DNA of 32,802 nt from Kiritimatiellia bacterium (GTDB lineage: Bacteria; Verrucomicrobiota; Kiritimatiellia; RFP12; UBA1067), in assembly GCA_016296065.1 (NCBI GenBank), contig JAEDKA010000042.1:1-32802 (forward strand), read 5' to 3'. The notes under the pieces are model-generated. The model made no database searches and was not told the DNA's origin. It saw only the letters and a list, made by a program, of their open reading frames with translations. The translations under genes and the position numbers were made by a program. Positions 23,924 to 30,515 of this stretch are shown piece by piece (position 1 is the first letter of the stretch; every line of letters starts with the position of its first letter).

Positions 23924-24040
23924 CTAAGTTTCCCTAAACGCGTGTTCAACTTTAGATAACGCATCGTCATACCCGTCTCGACCCCAAAAATGGTAGGCCA
24001 GAACGGTAACTGACGATTGTAAATCTTCGTTCTTTTTCAT
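23924..24040 (-). pseudogene. N-terminal remnant of a DUF5672-type glycosyltransferase
   Basis: Translation from ATG at 24040 gives 38 residues ending VEHAFRET before TAG. The VTVLAYHFWG segment and the HAFRET end match VTVLAYYWG and SAFRET near the start of the DUF5672 protein at 15329-16153. The frame then meets the transposase remnant. The gene appears to have been cut at this junction. A matching rest of the gene is not in the window. Confidence 0.75.
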
Positions 24041-24051
24041 TGCCAGTCAAC

Positions 24052-24237
24052 TCACAGATACTTCTCGTCAAGATGTTCCCGATACGACGCTCTGGTATCG
24101 ACTCCTGGCGGTATGATGCCGGCAACATTCCTCGTGCCGCCTTCCCCATCCCACAGTGCCGCGACATTGATGACAAGACCCCGGTCTCTGACGGGAATCG
24201 AGTTATTCGCGAGCGATATGTAAATATTTTCACTCAT
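24052..24237 (-). CDS. 61-residue hypothetical protein, possibly a remnant
   Basis: The frame starts MSENIYISLANNSIPVRD and ends SYREHLDEKYL. A TATAATATCC box (24247-24252) ends 9 nt before the ATG, as for the leaderless genes. Its stop lies 11 nt before the ATG of the DUF5672 fragment, so both once formed an operon. I do not recognise the family. It could be a complete small protein, or all that remains of a polysaccharide gene. Confidence 0.45.
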   Translation of the reverse strand: MSENIYISLANNSIPVRDRGLVINVAALWDGEGGTRNVAGIIPPGVDTRASYREHLDEKYL

Positions 24238-24246
24238 TTTGCGGAT

Positions 24247-24252
24247 ATTATA
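24247..24252 (-). promoter_or_regulatory. -10 box before the 61-residue ORF
   Basis: The minus strand reads GTGATATAATATCCGCAAA followed by ATG, a 9-nt gap with no ribosome-binding site. It now probably drives only remnants. Confidence 0.55.
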
Positions 24253-24268
24253 TCACACTTTCTGCGAG

Positions 24269-25606
24269 TCAGCAATGGCTAATTCCGTTTTTTTCGGCTC
24301 CTGAATTCCGTTTTTTCGGCTCCTGAATTCCGTTTTTTCCAGGGCTATCGTCAGAACTATGTTCAGACATACTGCCATCTAAAAACGCCTCCACACTCGC
24401 CTTGAAGTTAGCCGTCGAAAAATGCTCCTCGACGAAGCCCTTCCCCCGCGCCCCCACCGCAGCAGCCATCGCGCGGTTGTCATAACACTCTCTGAGGTGG
24501 CGCGCGGCATCGTCGATGTCAGGTTCAGCCCACTCCTGCATCGAGGGGAAATAATCGCTCGGCTTTACCGGCGCAAGGCTGTATTTCACCGGGAAAGATG
24601 AGCCCGGGCGGCAGAACTCGGTGTTCGCACTCCAGTCTGTTGCTACAACCGGCTTCCCCATAAGCATTGCCTCTGCCATACCGATTCCAAAACCCTCACC
24701 CCGATGCATGGAAAGATACACGTCGCATGCGGCGGTGAGACCATACAGATCGGCATGGGGAATATACTCCGCAATATGAAGGAACTTCTCGCCGATGCCC
24801 AGTCGCACAGCCTCCCTTTCAAGTTCTTCACTCTCCGGCCTATGCGACTTGGCTCCCATCGTCTTGAAGACAAGCTTGGCACCCGTGGCGTCTGCCAGCG
24901 CAGTCGCAAAGGCACGCATGGCTGCAATCGGGTTCTTCCTCCTGTACGACCCGAAGTCAAATGTGAAGAGAACCATGAAGTCCTCCTTGCCAATTCCATG
25001 CCTCATGCGCACCTCGTCACGCGGCGGAATTGAGACGTCAACGCGGCGGAGCGGATAGAGAATCTTGTACACTGGGGCATTGAATTCCCGCCTGAAGTAT
25101 TCAGCGTTGAAGTCGCTCATCGCTATCACCGGATCGCTCCCAGAGAGAAACGGCCAGACCTCCAGAATCCCATGCTCCCCTTCCCAGAAAGCAATTCTGG
25201 CTCTCCGTTCAACTAGTTCACGCGGTAGAGGGCTGCGAAACATTTCAATAACATGCGTGTACTTGTGAAGACGAAAGTCGTCGACAGGAGTCATTATGTC
25301 GGCATAGTCAGATTCTGGCACCGATGCACTGCGGTCGATGGAATACGTCTGGAAAGGAATACCGGCATCCTTCAGAGCGTGTGCAAAATCGCGATTGGTC
25401 TTCGAGTTGCTGGCTCCATGCTTGAATTCGCCGATCAGCGTTATACCACGCGCGGGCAAAGCATTGCCGTCAAGCGCAGAAATCTGCTTAAGTCTTCTTG
25501 CCATGCACCACCACGAAGTTTTTTTGGAAACATAGTCCCTTATGCCTGGAATACCCCAGACACGCAATTTAGACAGAACCTCTCCAACACTGGATCTCAC
25601 TTGCAA
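24269..25606 (-). CDS. Glycosyltransferase family 4, copy 2
   Basis: A 445-residue paralogue of the GT4 at 16140-17384, colinear over the whole length: VWGIPGIRDYVSKK, HGASNSKTNRDFAHALKDAG, ARIAFWEGEHGIL, FTFDFGSYRRKNP and HRGEGFGIGMAEAMLMGKP. The paralogue ends after EAFLDGGN, but this one continues for about 32 residues encoded by the 22-bp iterons and a degenerate hairpin, so the tail is not native. The start is TTG at 25606 (GGAG four nucleotides upstream) or GTG at 25600. It lies directly behind the LamG lipoprotein gene. Confidence 0.83.
   Translation of the reverse strand: MQVRSSVGEVLSKLRVWGIPGIRDYVSKKTSWWCMARRLKQISALDGNALPARGITLIGEFKHGASNSKTNRDFAHALKDAGIPFQTYSIDRSASVPESDYADIMTPVDDFRLHKYTHVIEMFRSPLPRELVERRARIAFWEGEHGILEVWPFLSGSDPVIAMSDFNAEYFRREFNAPVYKILYPLRRVDVSIPPRDEVRMRHGIGKEDFMVLFTFDFGSYRRKNPIAAMRAFATALADATGAKLVFKTMGAKSHRPESEELEREAVRLGIGEKFLHIAEYIPHADLYGLTAACDVYLSMHRGEGFGIGMAEAMLMGKPVVATDWSANTEFCRPGSSFPVKYSLAPVKPSDYFPSMQEWAEPDIDDAARHLRECYDNRAMAAAVGARGKGFVEEHFSTANFKASVEAFLDGSMSEHSSDDSPGKNGIQEPKKRNSGAEKNGISHC
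24280..24368 (+). repeat. 22-bp iterons plus degenerate hairpin, copy 2
   Basis: Three units, at about 24280, 24303 and 24325, contain AATTCCGTTTTTTCGGCTC with a 22-23 bp period. A degenerate hairpin GTCAGAAC-TAT-GTTCAGAC (one mismatch) follows at 24350-24368. The repeat lies inside the 3' end of the GT4 gene and is translated as its last ~32 residues. Confidence 0.75.
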
Positions 25607-25670
25607 GATTCTCCGCTATAACGTGGATGTTCTTCAATCACGGTATTTATCATCAGGAATAACTAGTTTC

Positions 25671-26579
25671 TCATTTGCCACATCCAAACAGTTTAGCCAC
25701 CTCGGCATCCATGCCATCGAACTTCTTGTCGAAATCAGGACTAAATTCATACCTGCCGTTATCCAACTTGCCCACCAAGCAAGCTTTTAGTTCAGACGTA
25801 AAATCAACCATCTCCTTCTTCCATATCTTGAACTCGTCAATGCGATAGCGCGTTTCGCGGCCGGGGTGGTCGACGGGGATTGGGAAAGAGAGTATGCCGG
25901 GGAGCTTCACAGTGTCAATGAACGCAGGGACGGCCTGGTCATCCGTATGATTCGTCGTGTAGTTGACATCCTGCACGGGATGGCCATCCACGAAGAGGAC
26001 CGCGTATGTCATGCCGCCGTCGGGCTTTCGGTAGGTCTCGAGTCCATCCTTGTTCCAGGTAATTGCATAGTGGTGCCATTCATTTTCCTTGCCAGCGCCA
26101 AGAACATTGGAGTATGGTTCAGCCCCTCTCCAGCCACGGTGAGTAGTCCGCTCGAAGTGAATCATTCGTCCGTACAAACCGCCATTGCCCAGGCCGTTGT
26201 TGGCCGAGTACTCGATCTGCGTCTCCTCACCATTTTCAAACCGATACCAGTAGAGCCGAGGATCGGAGCAGGTGAAATCCGACTTTTTAGTGTCGATTTT
26301 AGCCCAGAACTCAATGCACCCGACATTCTGAATGAAGTTGGATGGCATGGCATAGGTCACGGAGGCGCGATTGGACTGCGCCATCAGCGCCTTGCCCTTA
26401 ACTCCCTCGCCAAGTTCAATCGCCTTGACAGCACCAGCCGGACCGACCTCGGGATGCACAACCGCAGCCTCCGTGTCGAAGCTTTCATAGAAGACGAGAT
26501 CAGAATCATATCCGGTCACACATCCGCAAAGTGCTGCAATACCCGCACAAAGCAACAGTAGCGATATTTTGTCTTTCAT
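25671..26579 (-). CDS. LamG-like lipoprotein
   Basis: A 302-residue protein with signal peptide and lipobox (AALCGC), so probably membrane-anchored and facing out. The body looks like a LamG/concanavalin A jelly roll: DLVFYESFDTEAAV, CIEFWAKIDTK, EWHHYAITWNKDG, VLFVDGHPVQDVNY and YRIDEFKIWKKEMVD. Such domains bind carbohydrates. Its last ~30 residues (GRYEFSPDFDKKFDGMDAEV) recur in the 56-residue product of the preceding gene. The start lies 5 nt after that gene. Confidence 0.8.
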   Translation of the reverse strand: MKDKISLLLLCAGIAALCGCVTGYDSDLVFYESFDTEAAVVHPEVGPAGAVKAIELGEGVKGKALMAQSNRASVTYAMPSNFIQNVGCIEFWAKIDTKKSDFTCSDPRLYWYRFENGEETQIEYSANNGLGNGGLYGRMIHFERTTHRGWRGAEPYSNVLGAGKENEWHHYAITWNKDGLETYRKPDGGMTYAVLFVDGHPVQDVNYTTNHTDDQAVPAFIDTVKLPGILSFPIPVDHPGRETRYRIDEFKIWKKEMVDFTSELKACLVGKLDNGRYEFSPDFDKKFDGMDAEVAKLFGCGK

Positions 26580-26584
26580 AGGCT

Positions 26585-26755
26585 TTATCCTTCAAAAAGT
26601 TCTGCCACCTCGGCATCCATGTTGTCGAATTTCTTGTCAAAGTCAGCCTTGAACTCATATTTTCCTTCGGCAAGGCCAATCTTGATGCCGCCATGGGCGG
26701 TCTCTGTAGATTTGCGCTCACCAGCGTCAACACTCGCTGTTATCTTTGCTGACAT
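26585..26755 (-). CDS. 56-residue protein sharing a C-terminal motif with the LamG lipoprotein
   Basis: The ATG at 26755 follows GGAGAG by 6 nt, a better start than the upstream ATG at 26782. The protein has no signal peptide or membrane segment. Its C-terminal half, GKYEFKADFDKKFDNMDAEV, matches the end of the LamG lipoprotein at about 17 of 20 positions. A promoter with TTGACC and TAAACT boxes lies upstream. The motif may be an acidic amphipathic binding segment. It is probably co-transcribed with the lipoprotein gene. The function is unknown. Confidence 0.65.
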   Translation of the reverse strand: MSAKITASVDAGERKSTETAHGGIKIGLAEGKYEFKADFDKKFDNMDAEVAELFEG

Positions 26756-26788
26756 GCAATTCTCTCCATTAGCCTTCAACATGTGGAG

Positions 26789-26818
26789 AGTTTATCACAT
26801 TAAGCATTCATAGGTCAA
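26789..26818 (-). promoter_or_regulatory. Promoter of the 56-residue ORF and LamG unit
   Basis: On the minus strand TTGACC (26813-26818) and TAAACT (26789-26794) are separated by 18 bp. It has a -35-like box and lacks the TTTGGTATAAT signature of the core genes. Confidence 0.5.
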
Positions 26819-26835
26819 CGGCAAAAATGAATTGC

Positions 26836-26934
26836 CAATTCCGTTTTTCAGGGAGATGAATTCCGCTTTTTCGGCCTGTGAATTCCGGTTTTTCTGGAGT
26901 CGATGTCCGAACACAGTTCGGACATCAAATCTGG
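26836..26934 (+). repeat. 22-bp iterons plus REP-like hairpin, copy 3
   Basis: Three 22-bp units beginning (C/G)AATTCC at 26836, 26858 and 26880 are followed by TGTCCGAAC-ACA-GTTCGGACA (26904-26924) and TCAAATCTGG. The hairpin is identical to copy 1. The module lies 33 bp past the stop of the complete RAYT gene. A truncated ACATCAAGTCT echo of the tail follows at 26940. Confidence 0.85.
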
Positions 26935-26967
26935 AGCGGACATCAAGTCTAAGGCGGGAGGCGCATC

Positions 26968-28053
26968 TCATGCGTCGCTTCTCGCCAGCACCTGCGGGCC
27001 GGCGGCTTTCCAGTAGAGCGCGAGGCCTTTGGCAGAGGTCGCGATCTCGATTATCTCGGCGTTGAGGTCTAGGCAGGCGCGCCGGCCAAACTCGGTCTCG
27101 TCGTTGCCGCGCGCGATCTCGAGGTAGCGGTTCTCCGCAAACGGCTCAATGTAAACGCTCTCCGGCTTGAAGCGGCGGTTCGGTATGCAGGACGGCAGAA
27201 TGCGAATGAACTTCGCGTCCTTGCGCCTGGCGAGCATGTCGCGCACCGCCCGTTCCCCCCGCGAGATAAAGCCGCTTATGACGACATAGCCCTTCTCCAC
27301 CGCGCTCTCCATGCGCCTCACGACGCGGGCGATCGCCTCGGGCGTCGCGACCTCGCGCGAGACCCTGAGCGAGACTAGCTTTTCGTCTGGATAGAGAAGC
27401 GCTATGTTGCCCACCCCCTTCCAGTAATCGCCAATGTCTAGCCGCGGCGAGGAAAGCGGCTCGACTACCCTCAGCCCTCCGCCCTCGCCATACATAAGCT
27501 CCCACTTCATCGGGTTGTAGGCGATGTAGCGCTCGGTCGAGTCGATCATCGAGCGCGAGAGCAGAATGTAGTCGTGGTAGCCCTGCTGCCATAGTTGGCC
27601 AAACGCAGTTTGGGATTGGCCAAACGCAGTTTGGCCATCAAATCTATTCTGGCCCCCGGTCGCGCCACCCCCAGATTTGATGGTCGAGCTGTGCTCGGCC
27701 AATCCCAAACTACGTTTGGCCAAAGCTGTAGTATAGTTCTTGAACCGCCTTATCGCCCAGCCGAGCACCTTGAGCGGCTCTTCAAGCCCCGCCACAAGCG
27801 CGCAGTTGAAGTGAACATGATCGGGCATTACGACCCAGCCGAAGAGCCTGAGCCCCGGGTTGAGCCGCGGCATGGCCTCCAGCGCCTCGGCGACTTTCTC
27901 GCCAAGCGGGGTGAGAACAACCCTGCCGCCCTTTATCTCGCCGAAAAGCGGCCGCCTCGGCTCGGTCGCTATCGTGATGAAAAGCGACGCGCCTTTCGTG
28001 TAATCCCAGCCCTTGAATCGCCGGTAGCGGTTTATGGCCGTTGTCGATGTCAT
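26968..28053 (-). CDS. REP-associated tyrosine transposase (RAYT) with DprA-like C-terminus
   Basis: A Y1 (HUH) transposase of the RAYT group, 361 residues from ATG at 28053. The earlier in-frame start would lie in the upstream repeat array. The N-terminal core has LFGWVVMPDHVHF (His79, His81) and, after a gap, WQQGYHDYILLSRSM with the probable catalytic Tyr in ERYIAYNP (Tyr176). Residues ~110-153 are encoded by an inverted pair of REP-like hairpins inserted in frame. From ~215 a second domain (GYVVISGFISRGERAVRDML, then FIRILPS) resembles the Rossmann fold of DprA/SMF proteins. RAYTs mobilise or process REP palindromes. Whether this one is active is unknown. Confidence 0.85.
   Translation of the reverse strand: MTSTTAINRYRRFKGWDYTKGASLFITIATEPRRPLFGEIKGGRVVLTPLGEKVAEALEAMPRLNPGLRLFGWVVMPDHVHFNCALVAGLEEPLKVLGWAIRRFKNYTTALAKRSLGLAEHSSTIKSGGGATGGQNRFDGQTAFGQSQTAFGQLWQQGYHDYILLSRSMIDSTERYIAYNPMKWELMYGEGGGLRVVEPLSSPRLDIGDYWKGVGNIALLYPDEKLVSLRVSREVATPEAIARVVRRMESAVEKGYVVISGFISRGERAVRDMLARRKDAKFIRILPSCIPNRRFKPESVYIEPFAENRYLEIARGNDETEFGRRACLDLNAEIIEIATSAKGLALYWKAAGPQVLARSDA
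27595..27724 (-). repeat. BIME-like inverted hairpin pair inside the RAYT gene
   Basis: The plus strand has TGGCCAAAC-GCA-GTTTGGCCA (27617-27637) followed by ATCAAATCT. After about 25 bp, AGATTTGAT precedes TGGTCGAGC-TGT-GCTCGGCCA (27681-27701). Outer half-hairpins with GGCCAAACGCAGTTTGGGA type sequence flank both. The two halves are inverted copies, as in E. coli BIMEs. All 130 bp are read through in the transposase frame. Confidence 0.85.
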
Positions 28054-28061
28054 ATTACGAA

Positions 28062-28153
28062 GTACCTCGCGAGGTAGACGGTGGGTACCTCCCGAGGTGG
28101 GCATAGGGTACCTCGCGAGGTGGACAGAGGGTACCTCGCGAGGTGGAAGGCAG
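28062..28153. repeat. Four 23-bp tandem repeats with 12-bp palindrome
   Basis: Units start with GTACCTC at 28062, 28085, 28108 and 28131, exactly 23 bp apart. Three contain the perfect palindrome ACCTCGCGAGGT, and the second has CTCCCGAG. The rest of each unit varies around GGACAGAGG. The array ends 8 bp before the RAYT start codon and supplies a GAGGT that may act as its ribosome-binding site. Regular spacing of about two helix turns suggests cooperative protein binding. Confidence 0.85.
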
Positions 28154-28181
28154 CCACCTTGCGGAGACTGCCCGCGCAAGG

Positions 28182-28664
28182 CTACTTCGTGATTTCCGGA
28201 TGCTGCACGGCAAGCGGCGTTCCCTTCTGGGAGACATAGTACATGTCAAGAACAACAGTCTTGTCCCCGCGGTTCTCGCCGTGGTGGATGGTGCCGACCA
28301 TCTCTACGACCGGCTCACCGGTGCGGACGGTCTTCTCCTTGCCGTCAAGCCCGATGATCGTGAGCTCGCCCTGCTGCACGATGCCGTAGTTAATCACGGG
28401 ATGGTGGTGCCAGCCCAGCTTGCTGCCGCGAGGGAAGATGTAGCGCTTTACGACAAGCTCCGGCTTGCCGACGGGGTAGTCCGGCAGCTCCGCGCCATCC
28501 CAGCTCTGCGACGTGCGCTTCAGCTCCAGCACCTTGACCTCCGTCGCGTCGTCGTACTCGGAGAACGCCCCGCCGCCGCGCGACGACGCGCACCCCGTAA
28601 AGACAACAGCCGCGCCAAGCGCAACCGCCGCCGCAAAACAAGCCGTGAATGTCCTTGCCTTCAT
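28182..28664 (-). CDS. Cupin-domain lipoprotein
   Basis: 160 residues from the ATG at 28664, after a strong GGAGG. The signal peptide ends in VVFTGCASS, a lipobox. The mature part is a single cupin barrel: GSKLGWHHHPVINYGIVQQG contains the metal-binding His cluster and Gly-rich turn, and MVGTIHHGENRGD holds the second His motif. Small periplasmic cupins of this type may bind or modify sugars or small acids, but no substrate can be assigned. It is the last gene of the rnr-led unit, 53 bp after the kinase gene. Confidence 0.85.
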   Translation of the reverse strand: MKARTFTACFAAAVALGAAVVFTGCASSRGGGAFSEYDDATEVKVLELKRTSQSWDGAELPDYPVGKPELVVKRYIFPRGSKLGWHHHPVINYGIVQQGELTIIGLDGKEKTVRTGEPVVEMVGTIHHGENRGDKTVVLDMYYVSQKGTPLAVQHPEITK

Positions 28665-28717
28665 GACCTTACCTCCTCCAGAAGATTCTGAAATCCAGTC
28701 CGAGTCGCCCCGTCGGC

Positions 28718-29830
28718 CTACAGCTTCTTGAGGAAGCCGCGGATGGAGCGCTCGCGGGCCTCGACCGACTCGCACAGGCGGAACTGCACGCGCGCGCGGT
28801 TGAGGTTCTGCTCCGGCTGCGTCGTCTTGAAGTAGACGTTCCCGGCGAGGTAGTCCTGGAAGAACCTAAGCCCGAGCTCGAACGGCAGAAGGCGGATCGA
28901 GTCGTAGAGATACGCGCGGTCGGAGTCCGTGAGGAACGCCCCCGCCTCGCGCATGTATCCCTTGCAGAACGCGGCGGCGAGGTCTTCGTCGAAGACCACC
29001 TTCGCGAGGTTCGTCTCCTCCTCGCCCGCGGGGTTGCAGATCGAGCGGAGCGCGTCGCCGAAGTCGAGGTGTATGAGCCCCGGGCTAACCGTGTCGAGGT
29101 CGATCATCGCCGTGCCCTTTCCGGTAACGTCGTCGATCATGATGTTGTTCACCTTCGGGTCGCCGTGGAACATGCGCTTCTTGAGCTCGCCCTTCTTCTG
29201 CGCCTTCTCGAGGCACAGCGCGAGCGAGCGGCGCTCCTCGATGAACTTCGCGAGCCTCTTCGCCTCCATCGACGCGCCGAGGAGCTCCTTCGCCTCCTTC
29301 GTCTTCAGCGTCTTGTCGTAGTTCTTCAGGTAGCCGCTGGTGACGTGGAAGCCGGGGAGCGGATCCTTGATCGTCTTGGGGTCCATGTCGCTGATGAGAT
29401 AGTGGAAGTGCCCCAGCGCAGAGCCGCACTCCATTGCGTGCTCCGGACCCTGCGCGACGTCGAAGGCGTGCGCGGACATGATGCGCGTGATGACGCGCCA
29501 GACCTCGCCCTTGTCGTCAACGACGTAGTCCTTGGAGTCCTTCGACTTGATGATGCGCGGCATCTGCCACACGCGGTCGTCGCGTCCCTTCGCAGCGTCG
29601 TCCTCGAGCTTCTCGTGGCAGTGCTTTGTGATCTCGTGCATGTTCTCCATGATCACCTCGGGCTGCGGGAACACGTTGCGGTTCACGCGCTGCAGGATCA
29701 CCTGAGTCTCGGTGAACGTGTTGCGGTAGATCGCGAGGTACGTGTCGTTGATGTTGCCGTTGCCGAACGGCTGCAGCGCCACGAGGCGCCCCTTCACGTT
29801 GAACTTGTTTATGAGAATCGAAAGCTCCAT
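28718..29830 (-). CDS. Phosphotransferase, N-acetylhexosamine 1-kinase-like
   Basis: A protein-kinase-fold small-molecule kinase (APH family), 370 residues. GNGNINDTYLAIY is the nucleotide-binding loop, RMFHGDPKVNNIMID the Brenner-type catalytic loop with Asp, and AMIDLDTVSPGLIHLDFGDA the metal-binding Asp segment. The layout is that of NahK, which phosphorylates GlcNAc or GalNAc at C1. Homoserine or choline kinases are more distant options. AAAGGAAA precedes the ATG, 22 bp after the peptidase gene. No sugar transporter is near, so substrate assignment is tentative. Confidence 0.8.
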   Translation of the reverse strand: MELSILINKFNVKGRLVALQPFGNGNINDTYLAIYRNTFTETQVILQRVNRNVFPQPEVIMENMHEITKHCHEKLEDDAAKGRDDRVWQMPRIIKSKDSKDYVVDDKGEVWRVITRIMSAHAFDVAQGPEHAMECGSALGHFHYLISDMDPKTIKDPLPGFHVTSGYLKNYDKTLKTKEAKELLGASMEAKRLAKFIEERRSLALCLEKAQKKGELKKRMFHGDPKVNNIMIDDVTGKGTAMIDLDTVSPGLIHLDFGDALRSICNPAGEEETNLAKVVFDEDLAAAFCKGYMREAGAFLTDSDRAYLYDSIRLLPFELGLRFFQDYLAGNVYFKTTQPEQNLNRARVQFRLCESVEARERSIRGFLKKL

Positions 29831-29852
29831 CTTGTAGTTTCCTTTCTGTGTG

Positions 29853-30506
29853 TCAAAGCGGCTTCAGGAAGAACGCGTCGTGCGTGATCGCGAACGCCCA
29901 GTCCTCGGGCATGCGCTTCAGCTCGTGACCAGCCCCCCAGCTGTCGGTGTAGAGTATCTCGTGCGTCTTCTGGTTGTATCCGATTATGAGGCGCATGTGC
30001 CCTCCCGCCGCCTGCGGAAGGCCCGGCTCGGGGAACATCCCCAGCGTGACGCCCCAGAAGACGGGTATCCCCTGGTCGACCTGCGTCTTCACTCCGGTCA
30101 GGAACTTCTTGTAGCGCGAGTCCTTCATGCGCATCTTCTTGATCACCTTCGGCTTCATCGCCGCGCTCATCTCGCCGATGTGCAGCACGTTGCCGTGCAT
30201 GAACATCGACATGGAAAGCTCGCGCTCTCCCTCCGACTTCGCGGCCTTGTTGTACTGCTCGATGTCCTTCTCGATGTCGCGCATGTCCGAAGTCATGGAG
30301 ACGATCGACGAAAAGCCGAGCCTGCACTTCGAGCCGACGGTGCGGACCGTCTGGACCATCTCGGAGATCGACGTGCCGCCGCGCGCCGTCGTGCCCGCCG
30401 CCTGCGCTATCTCGTGCTCGTCGATGGCGAAGCCGTAGTAGCGCAGTATGCGCTCGCTCGTCGCCGCCGCGCAGTAGCCCTTCTGCCCCTGGTCCACCAT
30501 CGGCAC
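29853..30506 (-). CDS. C39-like cysteine peptidase, downstream part of a split gene
   Basis: 217 residues from GTG at 30506. PMVDQGQKGYCAAATSERIL carries the oxyanion Gln and nucleophile Cys of papain-like C39 folds. AAGGHMRLIIGYN gives the His and YTDSWGAG the Asp. It has no signal peptide of its own. The frame is the same as that of the upstream gene, separated only by TGA at 30516-30518 and three sense codons. The two probably represent one secreted two-domain protein broken by a stop codon, or a pair translated by re-initiation. Confidence 0.75.
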   Translation of the reverse strand: MPMVDQGQKGYCAAATSERILRYYGFAIDEHEIAQAAGTTARGGTSISEMVQTVRTVGSKCRLGFSSIVSMTSDMRDIEKDIEQYNKAAKSEGERELSMSMFMHGNVLHIGEMSAAMKPKVIKKMRMKDSRYKKFLTGVKTQVDQGIPVFWGVTLGMFPEPGLPQAAGGHMRLIIGYNQKTHEILYTDSWGAGHELKRMPEDWAFAITHDAFFLKPL

Positions 30507-30515
30507 GTTGTCGAC

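Noticed and set aside
28062..28153. CRISPR array
   Set aside because: The whole 23-bp unit repeats, there are no unique spacers of 30 bp or more, and no cas genes are near.
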